DNA from: Bacillus dicomae
GTDB taxonomy: Bacteria; Bacillota; Bacilli; Bacillales; Bacillaceae_G
Assembly: GCF_006494425.1 (NCBI RefSeq)
Contig: NZ_VHIV01000002.1
Coordinates: 1,116,001-1,180,000, forward strand
Length of the DNA: 64,000 nucleotides
Reading direction: 5' to 3'
In this document: positions 24,998 through 33,492 of the stretch, in pieces
How the letters are laid out: every line of letters starts with the position of its first letter
Numbering within the stretch: position 1 is the stretch's first letter
The notes under the pieces: model-generated
Seen by the model: the letters and a program-made list of their open reading frames with translations, nothing else
The model's database searches: none
What the model was told of the DNA's origin: nothing
Made by a program: the position numbers and the translations under genes

Positions 24998-25539
24998 TGA
25001 ATTTTGTTCAACCGATACGTGATCCAGAGCAAATACAGCAGTTAAAAGAATATTTTAAGGAAAAGAGTTTACGTAATTACATTCTCTTCATTATGGGAAT
25101 CAATACAGGCCTGAGAATCTCGGATATTTTAAAACTGAAGGTAGGAGATGTTAAAGGCAGTCATATATCCATGAGGGAAAAGAAAACAGGGAAACAGAAA
25201 CGAATACAAATTACTGCAGCATTGAAAAGAGAGCTCAAATGGTTTATTGAAGAAAGAGAAGATAGTGAGTACCTATTGAAAAGTAGACAAGGTAGAAATC
25301 GCCCAATCGGTCGTAGCATGGCATATAAGATATTAAGTGGAGCAGCGGCAGAATTCGGATTAGATGAAATAGGCACACATACATTGAGAAAGACGTATGG
25401 GTATCACATGTACATGCAAACAAAAAACATAGCATTACTCATGGAGATATTCAATCACTCGTCAGAGAAGGTCACCTTACGTTATATAGGGGTAAACCAA
25501 GATGCAATGGATAAAGCAATGACTAGGTTTAAAATCTAA
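24997..25539 (+). CDS. Small tyrosine recombinase
   Basis: 180 aa; catalytic domain only. Active-site residues are complete: Arg in NTGLRISD (about 34), His/Arg in THTLRKTY (about 128-131), His in FNHSSE (about 151) and Tyr in LRYIG. No arm-binding or core-binding domain is present. Such solo domains regularly follow arpU in Bacillus/Listeria/Lactobacillus phages; role unknown. Coupled to arpU by TAATG. Confidence 0.88.
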   Translation: MNFVQPIRDPEQIQQLKEYFKEKSLRNYILFIMGINTGLRISDILKLKVGDVKGSHISMREKKTGKQKRIQITAALKRELKWFIEEREDSEYLLKSRQGRNRPIGRSMAYKILSGAAAEFGLDEIGTHTLRKTYGYHMYMQTKNIALLMEIFNHSSEKVTLRYIGVNQDAMDKAMTRFKI

Positions 25540-25561
25540 TCATTGCTTATTTCTTTTTAAA

Positions 25562-25672
25562 TCTAGGGGTATCGCAGCATTTTGAAAAAAACAAGCTAAG
25601 AGTATGCAAGATTTTATACAGTTCCAGTAACAAACAAGAACTATAAAACCGCGCTGGGATAGGAATGTATAA
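25562..25672. repeat. Structured repeat block B
   Basis: CTAGGGGTATCGC...ACAAGCTAAG...TATGCAAG, then AGTTC/GAACT stem and CGCGCTGGGATAGG. Same motif order and approximate spacing as block A at 22741-22890, with much lower identity between motifs, which is what conserved structure or an old duplication would give. The stretch 25673-25773 holds nothing I can call. Confidence 0.45.
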
Positions 25673-25773
25673 AAAAATACATAGATTCATAGAACAAAAA
25701 AAGAAGGTTTCTTGCTACCAATAATGAGACGTCATGTTAACTAGACGTGTATGAGATATACAATCAAACAAAA

Positions 25774-25944
25774 TTATTTTCCATTTCTATTCTTATTTTG
25801 AAATAGATGCACAATCAAAATTCCATCAACAAATGAGATTAAAAATGCTACGACTATATATAATCCGTTTTTGGGTATTCCTAATATAATTGCAAGATAA
25901 CTAAAAGAAAAAGCCCATAATGCTAAAACTATGATTTCCAACAT
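25774..25944 (-). CDS. Small two-helix membrane protein, 56 aa
   Basis: ATG 25944, weak site AAAGAAG. Two hydrophobic helices (about 1-20 and 27-45) separated by a GIPKNG turn, with a short basic tail (NKNRNGK). Unknown function; minus strand inside the rightward phage region. Confidence 0.5.
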   Translation of the reverse strand: MLEIIVLALWAFSFSYLAIILGIPKNGLYIVVAFLISFVDGILIVHLFQNKNRNGK

Positions 25945-26016
25945 CTTCTTTTTTATTAAAAGTTAAGCACCCAAAATCCCCTTGAAAAAGTTGTATTCGG
26001 AATATTGTAACAAAAT

Positions 26017-26046
26017 AAAAAAAGACCCTACAAGAGGGTCTTCCAT
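26017..26046 (-). terminator. Cold-shock gene terminator
   Basis: Minus strand GAAGACCCTC / TTG / TAGGGTCTTTTTTT, 10 bp after the csp stop codon. Confidence 0.8.
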
Positions 26047-26055
26047 CAGCTAATA

Positions 26056-26256
26056 TTAAGCTTTTTGAACATTAGTAGCTTGTAGGCCACGTTGTCCTTT
26101 TTCTACTTCAAACGTTACACTTTGTCCTTCGTCTAAAGATTTGAAACCGTCGATTTGGATAGCTGAGAAATGTACGAATACGTCTTCTCCACCTTCACGC
26201 TCGATGAATCCAAAACCTTTGTCTGCATTAAACCATTTTACTTTACCTTGTTCCAT
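26056..26256 (-). CDS. CspA-family cold-shock protein
   Basis: 66 aa, ATG 26256 after TAGGAGGCAAC. A single cold-shock domain with both RNP motifs (KGFGFIE and VFVHF). Binds single-stranded RNA/DNA as an RNA chaperone. The long AT-rich upstream region (26257-26400) could be the usual structured csp leader. Its position inside a prophage is unusual; it may have been captured from the host. Confidence 0.93.
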   Translation of the reverse strand: MEQGKVKWFNADKGFGFIEREGGEDVFVHFSAIQIDGFKSLDEGQSVTFEVEKGQRGLQATNVQKA

Positions 26257-26427
26257 AATTGTTGCCTCCTAGTGTGGATACCCACACATATGTTACTACC
26301 CTTGCTCAAATACCTTAGACGAAAAACAAAATTTATTCTTAATCTCAAGCCAAACAAAAATAGGTCTTTCTTAAATTAACACACTTTCTAAAAAATAGCA
26401 AATTTCAAAAATAAGTCCTTATGGTAA

Positions 26428-26535
26428 TTAGATACTAATAGTTGTTGCTGGAGAAAAAGTCACTATGATAGTCATCACAGCAAGAAATTGCCAAAGGATC
26501 TCAACAATATTATTGGTTTGATTTTTTTCAGACAT
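26428..26535 (-). CDS. Possible 35-residue membrane peptide
   Basis: ATG 26535 to TAA 26428: MSEKNQTNNIVEILWQ then a hydrophobic segment (FLAVMTIIVTFSP). Only a weak GTGG precedes it. It lies just inside the Tn3-type terminal repeat and may be part of the same inserted fragment. Confidence 0.3.
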   Translation of the reverse strand: MSEKNQTNNIVEILWQFLAVMTIIVTFSPATTISI

Positions 26536-26638
26536 TCCACAACTGATAAAATTAGCTGTTTTCGAGTTAAATTTTACTTCTGGTAACGATAATTATGTAA
26601 ATAAGCTGTCCATATGGGCAACTTATTTTATTTTTCCG

Positions 26639-26677
26639 CATAGCGTAGGTTATTTTGCAAAATGCTGGTGGTATCCC
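26639..26677 (-). repeat. Solo Tn3-family terminal inverted repeat
   Basis: Minus strand from 26677: GGGATACCACCAGCATTT..., ending ACGCTATG at 26639. It closely matches the 38-bp end of Tn4430-type Tn3 transposons (GGGGTACCGCCAGCATTT...ACGCTAAG). By polarity the element would extend to lower coordinates. Just inside lies AATTATGTAAATAAGC, which resembles a tyrosine-recombinase core. No transposase and no matching second end are visible. The rest of 26257-26849 is otherwise empty of genes. Confidence 0.7.
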
Positions 26678-26849
26678 TATACAGTTACTCATAATTTTCA
26701 TACTGTGTAACTCAAAAAAGAAAGTTAAATGAAATCAATGATACCAATAGATTCAGTGATAGACTCAGTTACACACAATATAAGATATGGATAAGTCGTG
26801 TTATAATAAATTAGTTTTTCAAGATGTAAAGGTAGGGAGGGACATGGTA

Positions 26850-27371
26850 ATGAAATTCGATTTAACTATTCCAGCAACGGTAATTTCAACTGTTACTTTG
26901 TTTTTAATTTTGCATTATATTATTGAGCCTAGAAAAGAAAGGAAAAAAAAGAGAGAGGAACGATTTAAAACCTTATACGCTCCGTTATACACAATGATTA
27001 TTGCTAAACTATATGATTCAAAACCAATCATGAAACACCACAATTGTACAGATATGATGTTTTGGTCAAAAGAAAAACCTAAATATCTCAACGATGTGTA
27101 TTTAATAGAATTTGTATTAAATAACTCAGCATATGCCAGTAGAGATCTTTTAAATGCAGTACATAAATATGTTGAGGCATTAGCTATAGAAGAAATACAT
27201 AAAACAATAGTAGGTTATGAGAGTGTAGATAACTTAGTGAAGGTCGTTGTAAAAGAATATAATCAATTAAAAAAAGAACGGGGAGAAGAATTCATCCAAA
27301 CAGAATTAGAAACTGGTATTCCAGAATTCATTTTAAAGATGCGTGAAGCGGAAAAGGTGGCAGAGTTGTGA
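26850..27371 (+). CDS. N-terminally membrane-anchored protein of unknown function
   Basis: 173 aa from ATG 26850, 9 nt after GGAGGG; ATG 26844 is also possible. One N-terminal membrane helix (about 7-25), a strongly basic stop-transfer stretch (RKERKKKREERF), then a helical cytoplasmic domain (30-173). No family recognised. Same general architecture as the product at 27804. It lies before the packaging genes, where phages often carry exclusion or defence genes. Confidence 0.72.
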   Translation: MKFDLTIPATVISTVTLFLILHYIIEPRKERKKKREERFKTLYAPLYTMIIAKLYDSKPIMKHHNCTDMMFWSKEKPKYLNDVYLIEFVLNNSAYASRDLLNAVHKYVEALAIEEIHKTIVGYESVDNLVKVVVKEYNQLKKERGEEFIQTELETGIPEFILKMREAEKVAEL

Positions 27372-27803
27372 CCGCTTTTTGGCAGGAAATGTGCCGGTTG
27401 TTTTGGAATCACCGTGATATATTTGTATTGTGAGAAGTGGCGGAAAACACAACTCACTATGTTGTTTCTAAAATTCTAAACGGCTTCATTATGACGGCAT
27501 ATAAAATCCGAAACCGGCAGATGGTAACGATTGGATGATACCGTTATTAAGGAGAGCTTTTGCTCTTCTTCCAGCTACTTAATAATGTTGTGATAGTTAA
27601 ATATAAACAACATTAGGTGATTGGAAGAAGAATAAAACTTCATTTACCGGATGTATAGTAATAACATTAGATTTTGACAAAAGGGCAACTAATATATGGT
27701 TGCTCTTTTACTTATGTCATAAAAGTAACTTTTATTGAAAGTGATTTAGGCGATATAATAAACCTATAACTAACAAAAATTTCGAATAGAAGGTGAATAC
27801 TAA
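27372..27803. other. Intergenic region with a long hairpin and a terminator
   Basis: No ORF of note. A composite hairpin has outer arms CTTCTTCCA (27565-27573) and TGGAAGAAG (27622-27630) and inner arms TAATGTTGT/ACAACATTA. A plus-strand terminator AAAAGGGCAAC / TAATATATG / GTTGCTCTTTT follows at 27679-27709, 300 bp beyond the preceding gene. Confidence 0.6.
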
Positions 27804-28472
27804 TTGGATAATATTATTATAACCAGTTTAATTGGTGCAGGTGGAGTTATCAGCGGTGCGGTTGTGACGGCTGTTATGAACTATAAGAATAATCAGCTGA
27901 ATAGCAAGAATGAAAGAATGAAGTGGTATAGTAATTCCTTTCTACAGAATAAGGTTGATGTCATAAGTAAATGTCAATTAAATTTAGCAAAGACTATCAA
28001 TGTAATAGAATATTTTTGTGGGGATACCGGTAGATCCGAAATGAAAGAATCTCTAAATTTAAAATATGCTAATCCTTATCAAGAACCTAAAGTATGGAAA
28101 TTTGATTATAGAGAAATTACAGAGAAAAATAAAGAGGATTATATTGAATTGACTAATTCTAAAGCTAGAGAAATGGAAACATTGGTAGCAGAATTACAAG
28201 AGTCATTAGAATTAATAAAAGTATATTTGAATGATGAAGAGGCAAAAGTAATAGATGAAATTTCTAGATTAATTAAAGAGATTAACCATCAACTAACAAA
28301 TACTATTAAAAAATTTAATGTAAGTATGGAAGGTGATGAATTAGCGAGTATACTTAATGCTTATAGTCATTTTGATGGATTCTATGCCGCTATTATAAGT
28401 GAAAAGCGAAAAACGTTAAAAATTATATCGAAACATTTATACCCTGAACAATTAAGAGAAATAGAGAAGTAA
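27804..28472 (+). CDS. Membrane-anchored coiled-coil protein of unknown function
   Basis: 222 aa from TTG 27804, 8 nt after AAGGTG. One N-terminal helix (about 5-25, GGVISGAVVTAVM), then a long charged helical region (KEDYIELTNSKAREMETLVAELQESLELI) likely to form a coiled coil. No family recognised. A candidate superinfection-exclusion or antiphage protein by architecture and position only. Confidence 0.72.
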   Translation: MDNIIITSLIGAGGVISGAVVTAVMNYKNNQLNSKNERMKWYSNSFLQNKVDVISKCQLNLAKTINVIEYFCGDTGRSEMKESLNLKYANPYQEPKVWKFDYREITEKNKEDYIELTNSKAREMETLVAELQESLELIKVYLNDEEAKVIDEISRLIKEINHQLTNTIKKFNVSMEGDELASILNAYSHFDGFYAAIISEKRKTLKIISKHLYPEQLREIEK

Positions 28473-28479
28473 CCTTTAA

Positions 28480-28512
28480 TGAAAGCATTCCTTATGGAGT
28501 GCTTTTTATTTT
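28480..28512 (+). terminator. Terminator after the coiled-coil gene
   Basis: AAAGCATTCC / TTAT / GGAGTGCTTT then TTATTTT. Confidence 0.78.
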
Positions 28513-28531
28513 GGAAAAGGAGTGAGAACAA

Positions 28532-28750
28532 ATGAAACTAAATAAACATGAACAGGCGGTTGCAATTGGTACATTCATTGCCATGTTAGGACAGGACATT
28601 GTAAGTGATCGTATTGATAAACAGAAATTAGAAAGTGCAATTCCTATCTTTAACGAGTTGGAAGATAACACAACACCAAAGCAAAAGAGAGAAGCGATGA
28701 TTAGTTTGCTTGGTAAGACAATGGATGAATTCATTAATAGTAAGGAGTGA
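28532..28750 (+). CDS. Small phage protein, 72 aa
   Basis: ATG 28532 after AAAGGAGTGAG. Helical, soluble (MKLNKHEQAVAIGTFIAMLG...). First gene of a short set (28532-29493) preceding the terminases. Function unknown. Confidence 0.7.
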   Translation: MKLNKHEQAVAIGTFIAMLGQDIVSDRIDKQKLESAIPIFNELEDNTTPKQKREAMISLLGKTMDEFINSKE

Positions 28751-28756
28751 GGGTAG

Positions 28757-29161
28757 ATGCCTAATGTTTCTAGATGTTGTTTAGCTTGTGACTATCAAAT
28801 TAAAACGTATCAAGCACCAGAAGATGAATATCAAGAAGTTACTGTTTGCCCTAAATGTAATGGCGCTTTTGTAGATATGTTTAAGTTAAAGAAGTACAAA
28901 CAATCTAAAGAGACTGTAGAACCTTTATTAACAATTACATTATCAGATATAGATGCTAAACCAATAGTTCATTACAAAGGTAAACAGATAGATAGAAAGT
29001 TACGTGTTGCATTTGATTGGGAATCACAATCAATTGATAAGATTAATCGGACATACATTCATATTGAACATGTACCATCTGATAATAAGCGTTGCAATAC
29101 TGAAATCATTCAGCATAATCATCCTATTGTGGAAGACCAGGTGGAGCTTTATCGGTTATGA
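28757..29161 (+). CDS. Zinc-ribbon phage protein, 134 aa
   Basis: ATG 28757 after GTGAGGGTAG. CLAC (8-11) and CPKC (31-34) form a four-Cys zinc ribbon in the first 40 residues; the remainder is beta-rich and lacks further Cys pairs. Stop overlaps the next start (ATGA). Function unknown. Confidence 0.7.
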   Translation: MPNVSRCCLACDYQIKTYQAPEDEYQEVTVCPKCNGAFVDMFKLKKYKQSKETVEPLLTITLSDIDAKPIVHYKGKQIDRKLRVAFDWESQSIDKINRTYIHIEHVPSDNKRCNTEIIQHNHPIVEDQVELYRL

Positions 29162-29493
29162 AAGAATACAAAACCAAACAACAGAAGCGTAAGTTCTATG
29201 ACAGTGGTGAGTGGAAGAGTATACGCGAGCAAGTAAAGAAGCGAGACAACTATGAATGCCAAGAGTGTAAGCGCAATGGTCGAGTGCAAACAGATACCAA
29301 TGAGTACAGTGAGAGTGCCAAGCGTAAGAAGATACAGCTGGTTGTCCATCATATCAAAGAGCTTGAGTATCATCCAGAACTTGCATTAGAAAAAGATAAT
29401 TTAGAAACAGCCTGTGTGGATTGCCATAATAAAGAGCACGGAAGATTCTTCGAAAAGAAACCGAACAAATGGGAAAATGATGAAAAGTGGTAA
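29158..29493 (+). CDS. HNH endonuclease
   Basis: 111 aa; ATG 29158 inside the preceding stop, with GGTGGAG upstream. HNH fold with CQEC (near 36-39), VVHHIKEL (HH, near 64), DNLETACVDCHNKEH (N and CVDC, near 81-94). Phage HNH proteins next to the terminase are commonly required for specific cos-end cleavage and packaging. Confidence 0.9.
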   Translation: MKEYKTKQQKRKFYDSGEWKSIREQVKKRDNYECQECKRNGRVQTDTNEYSESAKRKKIQLVVHHIKELEYHPELALEKDNLETACVDCHNKEHGRFFEKKPNKWENDEKW

Positions 29494-29616
29494 AAAAGAA
29501 TCAGAAACAATACCCCCCCTTAAAAAATTTCATCAAAAAATGCTCTAAGGGGCACCGGAGGAGGGGGTTAACTGTCAGGTTTTTTTCGATTTTACGCACG
29601 TAAGGGGGGTGGGTAG
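29494..29616. other. HNH-terS intergenic region, candidate cos site
   Basis: Unusually GC-rich patches for this genome: ACCCCCCCTT, GGGGCACCGGAGGAGGGGG and CGCACGTAAGGGGGG. In HK97-like phages with this gene order, cos lies between the HNH and small terminase genes. The cut point cannot be seen from the sequence. Confidence 0.5.
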
Positions 29617-29928
29617 ATGGCTGTTAGTATTGTGAGGTTAAAAGAACAGCTCATGAATAGTATTGATATTACAGATTTAGTCGAAGTTGAAAAGGTAGAA
29701 AGATATATTGATCTTGTAAAAGCATTTAGAAAAATAAATAAAACTATTAATAAAGAAGGCGAGTCCGTAACGATAAAAAACGGTTCTCAAGTTTTTGTTA
29801 AAGCCCACCCTCTTATAAGTGAGAGGAATAAAATTAACAGTTCATTAATTGCTTTGGGAAGAGATATAAAACTTACGCCTAAAGTTGGTGCTTCTAATTC
29901 GGGATATAGCCCAAGTGATTTAGTATGA
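29617..29928 (+). CDS. Phage terminase small subunit, P27 family
   Basis: 103 aa, ATG 29617 after AAGGGGGGTGGG. Helical N-terminus, then AHPLISERNKINSSLIALGRDIKLTP, a typical P27/terS_3 C-terminal pattern. It recognises packaging DNA and directs the large subunit. Overlaps terL by 4 nt. Confidence 0.85.
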   Translation: MAVSIVRLKEQLMNSIDITDLVEVEKVERYIDLVKAFRKINKTINKEGESVTIKNGSQVFVKAHPLISERNKINSSLIALGRDIKLTPKVGASNSGYSPSDLV

Positions 29929-31592
29929 TTAGACAAAAATATGTAGATGAATACATTGAACTTTATAGAAACGGTAAAGTAAAGTTCAACAAAGAAAGAG
30001 AACTGTTAATTAATTATCTAGAAAAATACGTTTTAAACAGAGACGATTTGTATTTTGATGATGAAATGATCCAGGACTGTATCAACTTTGGTGAGAAGTG
30101 GTATTTTCCTTTGCAGCCATTTCAAAAATTCTTAATAGCATTCGTTTTTTTACTTTATAAGAAGAATGGCCGTGTATTTTATCGTAAGTTTTTGTGGATG
30201 TTAGGGCGCGGCGGCGGTAAAAACGGTTTAATATCGGTTATCGCTCATTTTTTAATTAGTGAATTGCATGGGATACATGAATATAACATATCTGTTGTTG
30301 CAAATAGTGAAGAACAAGCGAAGACAAGCCCTGATGAAGTAAAGAAAACGGTTCGCAGACATGAAACATTAAAAAAGGCTTTTAAAGCAACTGAAACACA
30401 AACTACTTCAAGAGCTACTGCAAGCGTATTGAAGTTTAGAACATCAAACGGAGATACAAAAGATGGTTTGCGAGACGGTGCGGTTGTTTTCGATGAAATA
30501 CATCGATATGAAAGCAATAAAGATGTCCGCGTCCACATCAGCGGCTTGGGGAAAAGAAAGAATCCACGCGAGTTTTATATTGGTACAGATGGATATGTAC
30601 GAGATGGTTTCTTAGATAAATTAAAAGAAAAGGCAATGAAAGTTTTAAGAGGTGAAGCACGTCCAAACGCTGTTTTTCCTTTTATTTGTAAGCTAAATGA
30701 TGAAAGAGAAGTTGATGATTTAGATAAATGGGAACTTGCGAATCCTATGTTATCAAAACCATTAAGCGAATATGCTGAAGGTTTATTTGAAACAATGAAG
30801 GAAGAATATGAAGATCTAGAAGACGATCCAGACAACCGAATTGAATTCATGACAAAACGAATGAATTTACCTGTTTCGGATTTAGAACGTTCGGTTGCAA
30901 AATGGGAAGAAATCGTTGCTACAAATCGTCCATTCCCTGATTTATATGGTCGTGAATGTATTGGAGCTTTAGATTTTGCAAGCATTAGAGATTTCGCTGC
31001 TTGTGGTCTTTTATTTAGGGTAGATGGTGAATATATTTTCAAAACTCATTCGTTTGTTCGGAAAGAGTTTGTTGATATTTACTATGGATATTCCAAAAAA
31101 GCAAAGGAATTTAAAAAAGAGAAATATGCACCAATTAGAGAATGGGAAGAACAAGGTTTGTTAACTGTTGTGGATGAACCAACAATTAATCCTCAACACA
31201 TTGTTGATTGGTTTGTAGCAATGCGCGAGCAATATGGAATCAAAAAAATTATAGCTGATAACTTCCGTATGGAAGCAATAAGACCACTATTAGTAGCAGA
31301 AGGGTTTGAAATAGAAGTAATACGAAATCCAAAAGCAATCCATAGTTTATTGGCTCCACGTATTGAAATGGCATTTGCAAATAAACAAATTGTGTTTGAC
31401 GATAATCCGCTAATGCGTTGGTATACACAAAATGTATTGGTTGTTATCAAAGCTGATGGAAATAAAATATATGAAAAGAAAGAGCCTGTTCGTCGAAAAA
31501 CAGATGGGTTTCAGTGTTTTGTTCATGCTCTTTATCGGGCGGACGAAATACAAGAAGCTACTGACTTTGTTATAGGTAATATTAAATTCTAA
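29925..31592 (+). CDS. Phage terminase large subunit
   Basis: 555 aa. ATPase domain (about 70-290) with Walker A-like MLGRGGGKNG near 89-98 and Walker B-like AVVFDEIH near 186-193; nuclease domain (310-540) with GALDFASIRDF and IADNFRM acidic residues. Motor and nuclease that fills and cuts at the prohead. Start overlaps terS (ATGA). Confidence 0.95.
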   Translation: MIRQKYVDEYIELYRNGKVKFNKERELLINYLEKYVLNRDDLYFDDEMIQDCINFGEKWYFPLQPFQKFLIAFVFLLYKKNGRVFYRKFLWMLGRGGGKNGLISVIAHFLISELHGIHEYNISVVANSEEQAKTSPDEVKKTVRRHETLKKAFKATETQTTSRATASVLKFRTSNGDTKDGLRDGAVVFDEIHRYESNKDVRVHISGLGKRKNPREFYIGTDGYVRDGFLDKLKEKAMKVLRGEARPNAVFPFICKLNDEREVDDLDKWELANPMLSKPLSEYAEGLFETMKEEYEDLEDDPDNRIEFMTKRMNLPVSDLERSVAKWEEIVATNRPFPDLYGRECIGALDFASIRDFAACGLLFRVDGEYIFKTHSFVRKEFVDIYYGYSKKAKEFKKEKYAPIREWEEQGLLTVVDEPTINPQHIVDWFVAMREQYGIKKIIADNFRMEAIRPLLVAEGFEIEVIRNPKAIHSLLAPRIEMAFANKQIVFDDNPLMRWYTQNVLVVIKADGNKIYEKKEPVRRKTDGFQCFVHALYRADEIQEATDFVIGNIKF

Positions 31593-31600
31593 TAAAGGGG

Positions 31601-32746
31601 GTGATAACCATTGGATGGTTAGGTTCAGTATTTAAAAGAAATAAAGAATTAGAATTCATGTTGGATCTAGACATAATAACTGATACAGCAAACAGGCTTC
31701 ATATGAAACGTTTGGCGATTGATACATGCGTATCATTTTTAGGAAGGACAATTAGTCAATCTGAATTTAGAGTAAGAAATGGTAAAGCATTTAAGAAGGA
31801 TGAGCTTTATTATCGATTAAATGTAAGACCAAACAAGAATATGACCGCAAGTACCTTTTGGGAAAGGTTTGTTCGCAAACTTATTTATGATAATGAGTGT
31901 TTAGTTATACAAGCAGATGATGGGGATTTACTTATTGCAGATGGATTTCAACATAATGAGTATGCTGTGTTTGAAGATACTTTTACTGATGTAAGGGTAA
32001 AGGATTATACGTTTAAGAGAAGTTTTAAGCAAAGCGAAGTTATTCATTTGAAGTATCGGAATGATAAATTATCTCCACTTATTGATGGGTTATTTGCAGA
32101 TTACGGTGATTTATTTGGTAGGATATTAAACTCACAGAAACGTAAAAATCAAGTTCGTGGCACGGTTGATATGGATATGATCGGTGCTAAAACTGAGGAA
32201 CAAATAGCAAAGTTACAAGAGTTTATAGACAATATGTATAAGTCAATTGGTTCGAAAGATATAGCTATTGTTCCACAGCAAAAAGGCATTAATTATAACG
32301 AGATATACAATGGTGTTGCGAATGGTCCAAGTGTGGAAGAAATTAATAAAGTAACAAATGGTTTCTTAAATCAAGTAGCTATGGCAATTGGTATTCCTAT
32401 AGCTTTGATATATGGAGAAATGGCTGATGTAGAGAAGCAAACGAAAAATTATATGCTTTTCACAGTACGACCATTATTAAAAAAGCTATCTGATGAAGCG
32501 AACGTTAAATTCTTTGAAATGAGTGAATATCTTTTAGGACGAAAAATTGAGGTTAAGGCTGTTTCCTATCAAAGTATATTTGATCTTGCGACAAGTATTG
32601 ATAAACTCATTTCTTCAAGTGCATTTACAGGAAATGAAATTCGTTCAGAAGTAGATTATGAAGAGTCGGATGATCCAAATCTAAATATCCATCATATTAC
32701 GAAGAACTATACAAAATTAAATGAATCTGAAGGGGGTGAGAAATGA
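31601..32746 (+). CDS. Phage portal protein, HK97 type
   Basis: 381 aa from GTG 31601. The only Shine-Dalgarno, GGGGG (31597-31601), overlaps that GTG but is 8 nt before an in-frame ATT at 31610, so initiation at ATT (Ile-Gly-Trp...) is possible. Portal signature regions include RLNVRPNKNMTASTFW near 70 and AMAIGIPIALI near 262. Forms the dodecameric vertex for DNA entry. Overlaps the protease gene. Confidence 0.92.
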   Translation: MITIGWLGSVFKRNKELEFMLDLDIITDTANRLHMKRLAIDTCVSFLGRTISQSEFRVRNGKAFKKDELYYRLNVRPNKNMTASTFWERFVRKLIYDNECLVIQADDGDLLIADGFQHNEYAVFEDTFTDVRVKDYTFKRSFKQSEVIHLKYRNDKLSPLIDGLFADYGDLFGRILNSQKRKNQVRGTVDMDMIGAKTEEQIAKLQEFIDNMYKSIGSKDIAIVPQQKGINYNEIYNGVANGPSVEEINKVTNGFLNQVAMAIGIPIALIYGEMADVEKQTKNYMLFTVRPLLKKLSDEANVKFFEMSEYLLGRKIEVKAVSYQSIFDLATSIDKLISSSAFTGNEIRSEVDYEESDDPNLNIHHITKNYTKLNESEGGEK

Positions 32747-33489
32747 TGGAACACGTGAGTATGAATAAGCTTTTGAATTTAAAGCGAGATATTCGTTTTG
32801 AAGCTAAAGGTGAAAATGAATACAAATTAACTGTTTATGGGTCAATTGGTGGATGGTTTAGTGAAAACAATGCTGAAGCAGTAAGAAGAAAAATTCAAGA
32901 TGTTAAAGCAGAAAAAATTCACGTTCATATTAATTCTGGTGGAGGTTCAGCTTTTGATGGTGTAGCAATTTGTAATCTGTTAAAGCAGCATAGTGCAGAA
33001 ATTATAGTTCATATTGATGGTTGGGCAGCTAGTGCCGCGTCTGTAATTGCAATGGCAGGTGATAAAATCATTATGCCTAGTAATACTATGATGATGATTC
33101 ATCAAGCAAGCACTATTGAATACGGAAATGCAGACCTTTTTGAAAAAACAGCACGAGATTTACGAAAGATTGATTCAGCTTTAGCCGCATCTTATAAGAA
33201 ACGTTTTGTTGGGACAGACGAAGAATTAAAACAACTTTTAAAAGATGAAACTTGGCTAACAGCAGAGGAGGCAGTTGCTCTTGGTTTAGCTGATGAAATT
33301 GCTGATGAAATCGAGATTGATGATACACAAGAAGATGAAGAAGAGGAAGTTGTAGAAAATTTCAAAGAAGGGTTAGTAGCTAAGTATACGAAACAACCAA
33401 ATAATCAAAATCCAGAAGAGCCTATTCAAGAACCTGTTAATACAAAACAGAATCTGAGTACGCTCTTTTTAAATTTAGGAGGAAAATAA
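32743..33489 (+). CDS. ClpP-like prohead protease
   Basis: 248 aa, ATG 32743 in an ATGA overlap with the portal gene. Ser in AASAASVIAMAG near 97, His in MMIHQAST near 122 and an Asp further on complete the ClpP-type triad. Acidic C-terminal extension (EIDDTQEDEEEEVVE). Cleaves the scaffold/delta domain of the capsid protein during head maturation. Confidence 0.92.
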   Translation: MMEHVSMNKLLNLKRDIRFEAKGENEYKLTVYGSIGGWFSENNAEAVRRKIQDVKAEKIHVHINSGGGSAFDGVAICNLLKQHSAEIIVHIDGWAASAASVIAMAGDKIIMPSNTMMMIHQASTIEYGNADLFEKTARDLRKIDSALAASYKKRFVGTDEELKQLLKDETWLTAEEAVALGLADEIADEIEIDDTQEDEEEEVVENFKEGLVAKYTKQPNNQNPEEPIQEPVNTKQNLSTLFLNLGGK

Positions 33490-33492
33490 AAT

